Source of the DNA: Candidatus Treponema excrementipullorum
GTDB taxonomy: Bacteria > Spirochaetota > Spirochaetia > Treponematales > Treponemataceae
Assembly (NCBI GenBank): GCA_018883625.1
Contig: JAHLFV010000172.1
Span: forward strand, 1-12,015
Length of the DNA stretch: 12,015 nucleotides
Direction: 5' to 3'
Below the pieces are notes generated by a model. It saw nothing but the letters and a program-made list of their open reading frames with translations. It did not search any database and was not told the DNA's origin. Numbering within the stretch: position 1 is the stretch's first letter; each line of letters opens with the position of its first letter. The position numbers and the translations under genes were made by a program. Below are positions 1 through 7,076 of the stretch, piece after piece.

Positions 1-242
1 CCCTGTAACAGCGCAAGGGAATAAAAACCTCTTTTTTTACGCAAGAAGAAACTGTCTGTAAACTCCATAATGAGGGAAGCACTGATGCAACCGGCAATAA
101 GAACAAAAGACTTATAACTTTCCGTAAAAAACAACATAAAAATTTGAGGCAATAAAACCACTATCGTTACTAAAGCTACCATCGGAATCGATGGAAAAAC
201 ATAATGAAAGGGCTCAAGTTTTACAGAATCTTTAGTTTTCAT
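1..242 (-). CDS. rnfD: RnfD, electron transport complex membrane subunit (5' part only)
   Basis: This is the N-terminal part of an integral membrane subunit of the Rnf complex, which couples ferredoxin:NAD+ electron transfer to ion movement across the inner membrane. Only 81 codons are visible and the frame runs open through the left edge. The ATG at 242-240 overlaps the rnfC stop as ATGA, with an AAGGAA ribosome-binding site 6 bases upstream. A short polar start with FHYVFPS is followed by hydrophobic segments at about residues 18-38 and 44-60, then EFTDSFFLRKKRG, which fits the ME/TE...RK turn of RnfD. The DGSA and flavinylated-Thr regions of the family would lie outside the window, so activity cannot be judged. 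The assignment rests mainly on its position directly after rnfC plus this weak motif match. Confidence 0.75.
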   Translation of the reverse strand, partial: MKTKDSVKLEPFHYVFPSIPMVALVTIVVLLPQIFMLFFTESYKSFVLIAGCISASLIMEFTDSFFLRKKRGFYSLALLQ

Positions 243-1729
243 AGTTTATTCCTTGTTAAAAAATTAATACATTGATGTAAAGGCAGTCGAGATGAGCAGA
301 CGGCGTTACACAAGGCACAACCAGTACACATGGAGGCAGTTTCTATATACACAGGATCCAAATCTAAGTTTTGAGAATATTTTTTATATAGCAAATCAGG
401 ATACAAACCTACCGGGCACACTGTTCTGCACCGTCCGCATTGAACGCATTCTTCCAAAGAGGAAGAAAAATATTCGTTTTCAGCAGAAAAAATTACGGAT
501 TTAACATATTTTGTGACCGGAATATCCCAATCTAAAACATTTGTTCCCCTTAAAACACCGTTTATGAGAATTTTCTTTAAAGGACGGGTTACTCCACCTA
601 ATTCAGCAGCTAAATATCGCAACGGTGTTCCTAAACGAACTTTGATAATTCCCTGACCTGCCAAAGCCCTGCCACTCACTTGAATATATTTATCTACAAA
701 AGGTTTGTTGTACACAACACCTTCATAAACAGCAAAAGCGGTACTTGCATCTACAAAAAGTTCATCGCCTTGTAGGGATGGCTGTATGTTTTTCTTTTTT
801 TTGACCAAGTTAATTATATCTCTCTTACCACCACTGGGATATACTGTATCATCAAAAATTACAAACTGTTTTAAAACTGACTCTTTAGTTTGATTTTCAC
901 TGTTATATTCCATAGATGATACAGGTAATTCTTCAACAGCTATTTCTGCAACATGCACTCCCTGTTCCAGTGTTTCTTCCAGGGATGATATCTCGCCTTG
1001 TTCCGTAGGCCCTTCCATTTTAGAAGCAACCTTAGGTGAAGCTTCCTTAAAGAATGATTTTTTTACTAACTCTTTGATGGGTGTGGAAGAAAGATCACCG
1101 GAAGGTTTAAATCGTTTCGGTATCAACACAATTACCCGGGTAGCCTGAGCTGCCTTTGCCAAAACATCAATTCCTTCCAAAATTTCCGGCATTTTTTGCT
1201 CAAAAAGGAATAAATCCAAAGTACAGCCGGGGTCCTCATCGGAACATCGCACCACCAATGTTTTGGGAGAGTTATTGCGGGAATCTGAACGGGAAAATTT
1301 TTCCAGCTGACAGGATAATACGGCGGGTTTATGAAAAGTATTGATTATCCCATTATCAGAGATAAGTCGGATAAGGGCTGCCGGGGTCATGACTTCCCAG
1401 TCATTTTTAGCCAGGGATTTTCCAAAGAGAGAAAATTCACCCTGAAATCGTATAGTTATACTTTTTCCCCTGCGACCGTTAGGCATCAATTTGTTATTTA
1501 TTCCAACTACTGTCCCGGGAACAGGAGAATGGACCACAGGTCCCAAAAGCCCCTTTCCTGAAGCAATGACCTGTCCCTCTTGTACTCTATCTCCCACAGC
1601 AACAGAACATTCTACAGCATCGTGGGTTTGCATAATCGGAATAACTACTTCCCGAGGAATAAAACTGTTACTATACTCGGAAAACCTCGGTGTGGCATAA
1701 GGTAACAATTTTGAAACATGCATTTTCAT
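239..1729 (-). CDS. rnfC: RnfC-like Fe-S subunit with a degraded NADH/FMN site
   Basis: RnfC is normally the cytoplasmic subunit that exchanges electrons with NAD(H) and passes them to the membrane subunits. I place the start at ATG 1729 (496 aa): it overlaps the upstream stop as ATGA and has GGAGA 8 bases upstream. An ATG at 1744 would add five residues but lacks a Shine-Dalgarno. In order: an N-terminal barrel-sandwich region (about 25-95, with VHSPVPGTV), a 51K-like region (about 110-205), an acidic low-complexity insert (about 207-285), YPSGGKRDI (about 297-305), an SLBB-like part (about 350-380), and two complete ferredoxin motifs with Cys at 428, 431, 434, 438 and 468, 471, 474, 478. 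Oddly, the glycine-rich GGAGFPT loop expected near residue 130 reads IINTFHKP, and the usual NGAECEP reads RCSDEDP, so FMN/NADH binding by this subunit is doubtful. Length is similar to ordinary RnfC. Confidence 0.88.
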   Translation of the reverse strand: MKMHVSKLLPYATPRFSEYSNSFIPREVVIPIMQTHDAVECSVAVGDRVQEGQVIASGKGLLGPVVHSPVPGTVVGINNKLMPNGRRGKSITIRFQGEFSLFGKSLAKNDWEVMTPAALIRLISDNGIINTFHKPAVLSCQLEKFSRSDSRNNSPKTLVVRCSDEDPGCTLDLFLFEQKMPEILEGIDVLAKAAQATRVIVLIPKRFKPSGDLSSTPIKELVKKSFFKEASPKVASKMEGPTEQGEISSLEETLEQGVHVAEIAVEELPVSSMEYNSENQTKESVLKQFVIFDDTVYPSGGKRDIINLVKKKKNIQPSLQGDELFVDASTAFAVYEGVVYNKPFVDKYIQVSGRALAGQGIIKVRLGTPLRYLAAELGGVTRPLKKILINGVLRGTNVLDWDIPVTKYVKSVIFSAENEYFSSSLEECVQCGRCRTVCPVGLYPDLLYKKYSQNLDLDPVYIETASMCTGCALCNAVCSSRLPLHQCINFLTRNKL

Positions 1730-3177
1730 TGTATTTTTCTCCATATCAGTATACCGGCAATCATAGACATCATTATCACTCCCGATAGAGCCAAAAGAAT
1801 AGATAGTTGTCCGGTACTAGATATATTTGAATTTCTGCTGCCGGTTTGCTTAAAACCTACAGCGGTAAAACATTGTTGATCTTTTAACAGTTGCTCAATT
1901 TGCAATGCATTTGCGTCTATCATTTCCAATGATAGTTGCATAAAACTATCATCAAAAGTATAGAGGGTTTGTACACTTTCCTGTATAGTTCCTGATTCCG
2001 TAATAGCATAAGAAAACTGACAAACTTCATCTCCAAATTGAGCTACCTGAGAATCTGTATTTTCATCATAAAGGGAACGGTATGGAAAAGTCATAGTTTT
2101 CCATACCCAATGCACGTAATGAGCTAAATTCGGCAGAGAATTTTTTCCCTTTGAAGAAATACTTTCCTCATATCCTTCTCTTGTAAAAGACGCCTCCTCA
2201 GTATACTCCGTCGGCGCAGGAATAAACAAGCCGTTTATGGTATTATCTATGGGAAAATGTCCTGAAAAAATAAGAATTCCACAAAAAAACACGGAGACAA
2301 TAGCCGGCAAAAAAATAGTAAAAAAAGACTTTTTAGAGAATACAGGAACCATTTCTGCAGGACGAATCAAAATCGGAACAAAACGCTGTTGTGATTTTTT
2401 TTTGTTTTTAAACCGCAACAAAAATAAAAGGGAAAAACTTCCGATATACACAAGGATAAACAGCAGTCCAGCTTCAACGGAACCTATAAAAGCACTGACA
2501 AAAGACAATAATGCAAAAATTACAATAACAGGATTTTTAATAGTTGCCCACAAAATCTTTTTTCTTCTTAAGAAACTATTAGACAGAAAAAATACGTACA
2601 CTGCCAAAATACAGGCCATGGCGGAAGTATATTGTGGCAGGCAAAAACTGAATAAAACTGGATATAAAGATGCTGCAAAAAAATACAGCTTTGATTTTGA
2701 TATTATAAACAAAATCAAAAAAACAATAACAACCGCTACCGGTACAAACCAAGGATACTCCGTAACATGATCTATTCCTGCCGCAGTACTACCGTACCGA
2801 TCATTTAGGACGGAGGTAACCTGCAATCCTGCCACAAGATCTTCATCGGCAATATAGTACAGTTGCATTTTTTGAGACTGATCAAAAAAATATCTTTGAC
2901 GGTCAGTAAGATACTCATCGGAGTCTAAGGATTGCACAGGAACATAGTCTGATACAAAAGGCTGCCGCTGCCCGGAAAGGGTGATTATTTTTTTTACTCC
3001 GTAATCGGAGAAGGTAGTTAAAACCTCTGATTCTGGAATTGTTCTGTCTACGTAAACGACAAAATACCCTTTCCAAGAATGGGACTCAGGAATACGGGCA
3101 TTAAAACAAAATATAAATAGTATAGCAACAGCAACAAGAATTGCTCCGACGGAAGAATATATAGCCATCCTTTTCAT
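1726..3177 (-). CDS. Unrecognised 8-TM membrane protein in the rnf operon
   Basis: I do not recognise this 483-aa protein. Hydrophobic segments are at about residues 8-26, 143-160, 164-180, 183-202, 213-232, 234-254, 284-304 and 458-478. Between TM1 and TM2 is a soluble domain of about 115 residues (with KGYFVVYVDRTIPESEV and a predicted alpha/beta character). Between TM7 and TM8 is a second one of about 150 residues. The Lys/Arg-rich loops at about 203-209 and 255-263 should be cytoplasmic, which would put both large domains outside the membrane. The protein ends in a short basic tail (WRKIQ). The stop overlaps the rnfC start as ATGA and the start lies 12 bases after the DUF212 gene, so it is almost certainly co-transcribed and translationally coupled with rnfC. 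The start at 3177 has AGGA 10 bases upstream. A role in Rnf assembly or membrane redox is a guess from position only. Confidence 0.85.
   Translation of the reverse strand: MKRMAIYSSVGAILVAVAILFIFCFNARIPESHSWKGYFVVYVDRTIPESEVLTTFSDYGVKKIITLSGQRQPFVSDYVPVQSLDSDEYLTDRQRYFFDQSQKMQLYYIADEDLVAGLQVTSVLNDRYGSTAAGIDHVTEYPWFVPVAVVIVFLILFIISKSKLYFFAASLYPVLFSFCLPQYTSAMACILAVYVFFLSNSFLRRKKILWATIKNPVIVIFALLSFVSAFIGSVEAGLLFILVYIGSFSLLFLLRFKNKKKSQQRFVPILIRPAEMVPVFSKKSFFTIFLPAIVSVFFCGILIFSGHFPIDNTINGLFIPAPTEYTEEASFTREGYEESISSKGKNSLPNLAHYVHWVWKTMTFPYRSLYDENTDSQVAQFGDEVCQFSYAITESGTIQESVQTLYTFDDSFMQLSLEMIDANALQIEQLLKDQQCFTAVGFKQTGSRNSNISSTGQLSILLALSGVIMMSMIAGILIWRKIQ
1738..1742 (-). promoter_or_regulatory. Ribosome-binding site that decides the rnfC start
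   Basis: The minus strand reads GGAGA here, followed by 8 bases and the ATG at 1729. The alternative ATG at 1744 lies upstream of and overlaps this site, with no purine-rich stretch before it. The site lies inside the last codons of the upstream gene, so translation is probably coupled. Confidence 0.7.
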
Positions 3178-3189
3178 GAAAGAGAATTC

Positions 3190-3669
3190 CTACAAAACAG
3201 AAAAGGCTACGCCAATGGCAACTCCCCAAAAGCAACCAAAGAGGACTTCCGCCGGTTTATGACCATGAACCTCTTTTATAGGAGCAAAATCCATGATTTC
3301 TTTATCTCGAAGCACAGCACCGACTTCATTTAAGACACGAGCTTGAATACCGCTGGCTCTGCGAACCCCCAAGGCATCCCGAATTGTCACCAAACCAAAA
3401 CAAAGAGCCAAAATAAAAATATCGGAATTCATTCCTGAACGAAAACCTATTACGGTACACAGGGTAGCAACTAAAGCCGTATGACTGGAAGGCATTCCTC
3501 CTGTACGCCACAGCAACAAGGCAAACAAGTCCCTTAAGCTGGCGACCTGACCTGCAAACAACTTGATAACAGTCTTGATAAACTGGGTGGAAAACCAACT
3601 GATGATACAAGCGAGAAACGCCGGATTTTTGAATAAAAGTTCAAGCTGCCTCAAAAAAGATTCAATCAT
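3190..3669 (-). CDS. DUF212 divergent PAP2-family membrane protein
   Basis: This 159-aa protein has the full signature of the DUF212 (divergent PAP2) family: GGMPSSHTA at residues 57-65, TIRDALGVRRASG at about 95-107 and KEVHGHKPAEVLFG at about 132-145. These resemble the phosphatase motifs of PAP2 enzymes, which act on lipid phosphates or pyrophosphates, but the family's substrate is not settled as far as I know. Hydrophobic segments lie at about 17-38, 63-76, 84-96 and 141-158, and the length is normal for the family. It is the first gene of the leftward operon, 12 bases ahead of the 483-aa membrane protein. The ATG at 3669 follows only a weak AGAAGTG, and the best promoter candidate lies almost directly against the start codon. 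Confidence 0.93.
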   Translation of the reverse strand: MIESFLRQLELLFKNPAFLACIISWFSTQFIKTVIKLFAGQVASLRDLFALLLWRTGGMPSSHTALVATLCTVIGFRSGMNSDIFILALCFGLVTIRDALGVRRASGIQARVLNEVGAVLRDKEIMDFAPIKEVHGHKPAEVLFGCFWGVAIGVAFSVL

Positions 3670-3677
3670 ACACTTCT

Positions 3678-3705
3678 ATTTTACTGCAAACATAAGTTTT
3701 GTCTA
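3678..3705 (-). promoter_or_regulatory. Candidate sigma-70 promoter of the DUF212-rnf operon
   Basis: On the minus strand the sequence reads TAGACA (3705-3700), a 16-base spacer, and TAAAAT (3683-3678). Transcription would start near 3671, about two bases before the ATG at 3669, giving an almost leaderless mRNA. The -35 has one mismatch and the -10 one mismatch to consensus. In AT-rich DNA such matches also arise by chance, so this is only a candidate. Confidence 0.4.
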
Positions 3706-3706
3706 G

Positions 3707-3735
3707 TAGATTTTCACTTTATTTTTTTATACAAT
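3707..3735 (+). promoter_or_regulatory. Candidate promoter of the pseudouridine synthase operon
   Basis: A good -10 box TACAAT (3730-3735, overlapping TATACA at 3728-3733) lies 7 bases before the ATG at 3743. At 17 bases upstream of it is only a weak -35, TAGATT (3707-3712). A start near 3742 would make the transcript leaderless. The intervening bases CGTATCG contain no Shine-Dalgarno sequence, which fits that reading. This promoter and the leftward one share the same 73-bp region. Confidence 0.35.
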
Positions 3736-3742
3736 CGTATCG

Positions 3743-4852
3743 ATGGAATTTACGGAATTTATTGTACGGGAAAATGATAATAATCGTCGAATAGATAAGA
3801 TTTTACGACGTATTTTACCGAATTCTTCTTTGGCAGCTTTATATAAGGCGTTAAGAAAAGGAATCATCAAAGTCAACCAAAAGAAAGTTTCTCAAGATTA
3901 TTTAGTTACCACCGGCGACAGTATCTCTGTAGCACGATTTCTGACAGAACAAAATACAAATTCAGAGAAAAACTCCCCGGAACACTGTCCTCTGATACCT
4001 GTAAAACCTGTAACATACAGACACTCGTACACACAAGAGTGGACACAAGCGGATACACCGTTGTTGCCCATAGAAGATTTATTCAAAAATTTACATGTAC
4101 GAATTATCAACAAGCCTTACAATATTGCCGTACAGGGAGGAAATGGAAGAGAGACTTCTCTAGACTCTATTATTACACAGGACTATTTTCGGGAGTACGG
4201 GAAGCAATCTTTGTCTTTTAGACCGGGGCCCTTGCATCGATTGGACAAAAAAACTACGGGAGTACTTGTTTTTTCCCAAAGTTTGGAAGGTGCCCGATGG
4301 TTTTCTCAAGCAGTACAACAACACATCTTAAAAAAGGAATATGTGGCACTGGTAGAAGGTCTGGTAAAAGAAACATTGTGGGAGGAGTCCATAAGCAGAG
4401 ATAATTCTGAACAAAGAGGAATAAAGAGACAAAAAAGCTATAAAACTTCCACCATTGATATTCAGGGTAAAAAAGCAAGGACCTACGTAAAGCCCCTAGC
4501 CTACGGACATGTCGGGAAAAAAAATGTTACTTTGGCTCATTTTGTAATAGAGACAGGAAGGACCCATCAAATCAGACTGCACAGCAGTTATCACGGACAT
4601 CCGTTGCTGGGTGACACTGCATACGGAGGAACCAGTTTAAAAAGTGTGGCGGACGCAGATGGAGGCCTCTCACATAAACATCTCCCATTCACGCAGGATT
4701 TTTATCTGCATGCTTGGAAACTAAGTTTCCCTTCTCCTAATCCCATGGACATTCCTACTACAATTGAAGCAGCTTTACCTGAAAATTTTCAGGATATTCT
4801 GAAAATATACTTGCCAGATTTTTCACTGAAAGATTATACTATGAGAGTATGA
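3743..4852 (+). CDS. RluA-family 23S rRNA pseudouridine synthase, RluC-like
   Basis: This enzyme converts uridine to pseudouridine in RNA, most likely 23S rRNA. An N-terminal S4 RNA-binding domain occupies about residues 15-70, with LYKALRKGIIKVN and a TTGDSI turn. The catalytic domain starts near 115 with NKPYNIAVQGG and contains the motif HRLDKKTTGVLV, with the catalytic Asp at 168. It also has KKEYVALVEG (about 197-206) and GRTHQIRLH (272-280). The S4 sequence and the AVQGG turn resemble RluC (positions 955/2504/2580 in E. coli) more than RluD, but the exact target uridines cannot be told from sequence. At 369 aa it is somewhat longer than usual, partly from a linker at about 70-112 rich in Pro, Thr and His. 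The start at 3743 has no Shine-Dalgarno. Its stop overlaps the next start as ATGA. Confidence 0.93.
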   Translation: MEFTEFIVRENDNNRRIDKILRRILPNSSLAALYKALRKGIIKVNQKKVSQDYLVTTGDSISVARFLTEQNTNSEKNSPEHCPLIPVKPVTYRHSYTQEWTQADTPLLPIEDLFKNLHVRIINKPYNIAVQGGNGRETSLDSIITQDYFREYGKQSLSFRPGPLHRLDKKTTGVLVFSQSLEGARWFSQAVQQHILKKEYVALVEGLVKETLWEESISRDNSEQRGIKRQKSYKTSTIDIQGKKARTYVKPLAYGHVGKKNVTLAHFVIETGRTHQIRLHSSYHGHPLLGDTAYGGTSLKSVADADGGLSHKHLPFTQDFYLHAWKLSFPSPNPMDIPTTIEAALPENFQDILKIYLPDFSLKDYTMRV

Positions 4853-5733
4853 AAATTTTTGATTTCCTTAAGTCTTTTAACAATATTACGGTTTTTGCCC
4901 TTGTGGGTCCCAGCGGTACGGGAAAAAGTTTCAGGGCAAAATTACTGGCAGACAAGTATAGTTTGGAAGCTATCATTGATGACGGATTGTTGATTCAAAA
5001 TGATAAAATTTTGGCGGGACAATCGGCAAAACGGGAAAAAACTTATATGGGTGCAGTGCGTGTTGCCCTTTTTGATGACAAGGGACACAGAGATCAAGTT
5101 GCAAAAGTATTACAAAAAATGCACATAAAAAAAATTCTGATTTTAGGGACTTCGGAAAAAATGGTACAGAAAATTGCTATGAGATTGCAATTACCGGCTC
5201 CCAGCAAAATAATCAAAATAGAAGATATCGCCACCAAAGAAGAAATAGAGAAAGCGCAGCGAAACAGACTTATAGAGGGGAAACATGTAATACCGGTTCC
5301 TGCCCTTGAAATCAAACATAACTATCCGAAGATATTTTACGACAGAGTCATGATTGCTCTGAAAGGTGGTAAAAAGAAAACTGCCGGTGAAACCGGCAAG
5401 GTGTATGAAAAAACTGTAGTCCGTCCGGAGTTTTCTAAAAAAGGTCGTTTGGAAATTTCAGAAGCGGCTATAACTCAAATGGTAATGCACTGCGTAGCCG
5501 AATTTGACAATCAGATTCGGGTGAAAAAGCTTAAAATAAAAACAGATGCCCGTGGTTATCGTCTTATACTTACAATAGATGTTCCCTTTGGAACCCAATT
5601 GACAGGTAAAATACACAACTTGCAGAAATATATAATTGGCAACGTGGAAAAATACACCGGAATTCTTATTGAAGAAGTGAGCATTATTATAGACAAGATA
5701 ACAAACACAGATAAAATCGGTAAAACAGAATAG
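4849..5733 (+). CDS. P-loop NTPase fused to an Asp23/Gls24-like domain
   Basis: A 294-aa protein without a well-known name. The N-terminal part (about 1-170) is a P-loop domain with Walker A GPSGTGKS at 20-27 and IIDDGLL (about 42-48), which could act as Walker B or nucleotide-sensing acidic residues; KILILG (95-100) looks like a further core strand. Residues about 172-195 form a Lys/Gly-rich linker. Residues about 200-283 (EISEAAITQMVMHC ... LTIDVPFGTQL ... VEKYTGILIEEVSIIID) have the order and spacing of the Asp23/Gls24 (DUF322) fold, which in Firmicutes is linked to envelope stress or membrane anchoring. No membrane segment or signal peptide is visible, so it should be cytoplasmic. It is translationally coupled to the pseudouridine synthase gene (ATGA overlap), with only a weak GAGAG before the ATG. 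The substrate is unknown; a kinase or a regulatory ATPase are both possible. Confidence 0.85.
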   Translation: MKIFDFLKSFNNITVFALVGPSGTGKSFRAKLLADKYSLEAIIDDGLLIQNDKILAGQSAKREKTYMGAVRVALFDDKGHRDQVAKVLQKMHIKKILILGTSEKMVQKIAMRLQLPAPSKIIKIEDIATKEEIEKAQRNRLIEGKHVIPVPALEIKHNYPKIFYDRVMIALKGGKKKTAGETGKVYEKTVVRPEFSKKGRLEISEAAITQMVMHCVAEFDNQIRVKKLKIKTDARGYRLILTIDVPFGTQLTGKIHNLQKYIIGNVEKYTGILIEEVSIIIDKITNTDKIGKTE

Positions 5734-5749
5734 AACCGACTTTATCTGT
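5707..5749. terminator. Hairpin between convergent genes, possible bidirectional terminator
   Basis: The arms at 5707-5721 (ACAGATAAAATCGGT) and 5735-5749 (ACCGACTTTATCTGT) pair over 15 positions with one A-C mismatch, around a 13-base loop. The left arm and loop overlap the end of the P-loop gene, including its TAG at 5731-5733. The last bases of the leftward pcnB gene begin 12 bases further on. Neither side has a strong U-tract, so intrinsic termination would be weak. The position between two convergent genes is still the expected one. Confidence 0.55.
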
Positions 5750-5760
5750 TCAGCAGACCA

Positions 5761-6996
5761 CTACAAGGCTACCGGTGTAGCTTGACGTTTGAGCTTTCCT
5801 GTTTTTAAAACAGTGTCTATTTGTTTATTTCTAGATGACTTATCTTCCCTACTTTGATTGACCTTTTTGGGACGTTTTTTTATCTCAGGGGTTTCTTCCC
5901 CAGTTTTTTTTGCAGGAGAGAAAGCTTTTTTGGGGATGCGTACGGAAACACCTAACTGCTTCAGCACACTCCTGATTGCGTATTCTAACTCTGTCCGTTG
6001 AGGATTCATAGGCAAAACAAAATTTCTGCACTGAGCCCATGTTTGGACGTACAGCTCGGATGCAGCAGAATTATACTCTACTTCTGCCTTCCAGTCTGTT
6101 AAACTGGCAGCAAAATCGTATATCAAATAAATCAATTTATCCCCTAAACGGGAATCGGGATGTTCCCTTTGGAAAGCATCCATTTCCTTCAAATGCTGAA
6201 AATATTTTTCCCTAAAGGAAGAATTTTCGTACATCAATGCAGTAGCTGCCGGTTGTAAACACATGTATACATCAACTTCCATGGCAAACTTTACTATCTC
6301 GTAGGCATGACCGCTGTTGATGATTTTCAAAAGTTCTTCCGTCAATCGTGAAGGAGACACGGGAGACAGTAAATGAGCTGACTTTTGAATTTTTCGTTTC
6401 AGAGTCCACGGCATTTTACACCCTGTGGTAGCAGCGTACTTTACAGCCCGCAGCATCCTGACAGGATCTTCTTCAAAAATCTGTTTTAAAGGAATTACGG
6501 GGCGAATAATACCCTTACGGATATCTTTTACTCCACCAACATAATCGATAATTTGTTCTTTTAACGGATCATAGTACAGAGCATTCAGAGTAAAATCACG
6601 ACGTTGTACATCTTCGTCCATTGTACCGAAACGGTTCCCTACAGTACCGTCACAAATGGAACGAAAAGTACTTACTTCAAATATTTTACTTCCGAAAAAC
6701 ACGTGAACCAAACGAAACCGTCTACCGATAATACGAGAATTGCGAAAAATCTTCTTTATCTTGGACGGAGTAGCATCTGTCACTATATCAAAATCTTTGG
6801 GAGTTTTATGTACCAGTAAATCACGAACAGCCCCTCCCACAATGTAGGCAGAAAAACCATAGTCCTGCAGTTGCTTCAGTATAAACAAAGCATCAGGATC
6901 TATTTTATCTTGAGTAATTCCGTGTTCGTCTTTTGTATAAATCAGAGCTTTTTTAATAGGACGACCTTTGTCGTCAGCAGAATAACGAATCAACAC
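5761..6996 (-). CDS. pcnB: PcnB-type poly(A) polymerase / tRNA nucleotidyltransferase family
   Basis: A class II nucleotidyltransferase that adds nucleotides to RNA 3' ends. The head domain carries YIVGGAVRDLL (51-61) and KDFDIVTDATP (67-77), with metal-binding Asp 68 and 70, then IGRRFRLVHVFFG (90-102), which is more typical of poly(A) polymerase PcnB than of CCA-adding enzymes. RRDFTLNAL (132-140) and EEDPVRMLRAVKYA (175-188) complete the nucleotide-binding core. A helical RNA-binding part follows. The last 55 or so residues are a Lys/Arg-rich low-complexity tail (KKRPKKVNQSRED and similar), probably for RNA contact. At 411 aa it is close to but shorter than E. coli PcnB. No in-frame ATG exists near the N-terminus: GTG at 6996 or TTG at 6993 must be used, with no Shine-Dalgarno. 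A CCA-adding role cannot be excluded, because the two activities are hard to separate by sequence. It appears to be transcribed alone. Confidence 0.9.
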   Translation of the reverse strand: MLIRYSADDKGRPIKKALIYTKDEHGITQDKIDPDALFILKQLQDYGFSAYIVGGAVRDLLVHKTPKDFDIVTDATPSKIKKIFRNSRIIGRRFRLVHVFFGSKIFEVSTFRSICDGTVGNRFGTMDEDVQRRDFTLNALYYDPLKEQIIDYVGGVKDIRKGIIRPVIPLKQIFEEDPVRMLRAVKYAATTGCKMPWTLKRKIQKSAHLLSPVSPSRLTEELLKIINSGHAYEIVKFAMEVDVYMCLQPAATALMYENSSFREKYFQHLKEMDAFQREHPDSRLGDKLIYLIYDFAASLTDWKAEVEYNSAASELYVQTWAQCRNFVLPMNPQRTELEYAIRSVLKQLGVSVRIPKKAFSPAKKTGEETPEIKKRPKKVNQSREDKSSRNKQIDTVLKTGKLKRQATPVAL

Positions 6997-7004
6997 AACT
7001 ACAC

Positions 7005-7033
7005 ATAATAGAAATTTATTGTATACAAGTCAA
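7005..7033 (-). promoter_or_regulatory. Strong sigma-70-like promoter of pcnB
   Basis: The minus strand reads TTGACT (7033-7028), a 17-base spacer, and TATTAT (7010-7005). Each box has one mismatch to consensus and the spacing is ideal. Transcription would begin near 6998, just before the GTG at 6996, so the mRNA would be leaderless or nearly so. This agrees with the absence of a Shine-Dalgarno. Confidence 0.7.
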
Positions 7034-7076
7034 TACGGTAGTTTTTTCGTTCGCTGTCATCTCATAAAAGGAAAAT

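Larger units (their letters stand above)
3670..3742. promoter_or_regulatory. Divergent promoter region
   Basis: This 73-bp very AT-rich gap separates the leftward DUF212-rnf operon from the rightward pseudouridine synthase operon. It must carry both sets of promoter elements, and the two candidate -35 regions lie next to each other around 3700-3712. I saw no clear inverted repeat that would mark a repressor site. Confidence 0.6.

Noticed and set aside
2395..2403. Run of nine T (nine A in the 8-TM gene), and 8-base runs at 2988-2995 and 11321-11328, as possible phase-variation tracts
   Set aside because: Such runs are common in AT-rich coding DNA and encode ordinary Lys codons here. All frames are intact and none sits near a start codon.
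2237..2770. A 177-codon plus-strand open frame opposite the 8-TM gene
   Set aside because: The Lys/Thr-rich product mirrors the hydrophobic codons of the opposite strand. The minus-strand gene has consistent membrane segments and operon context.
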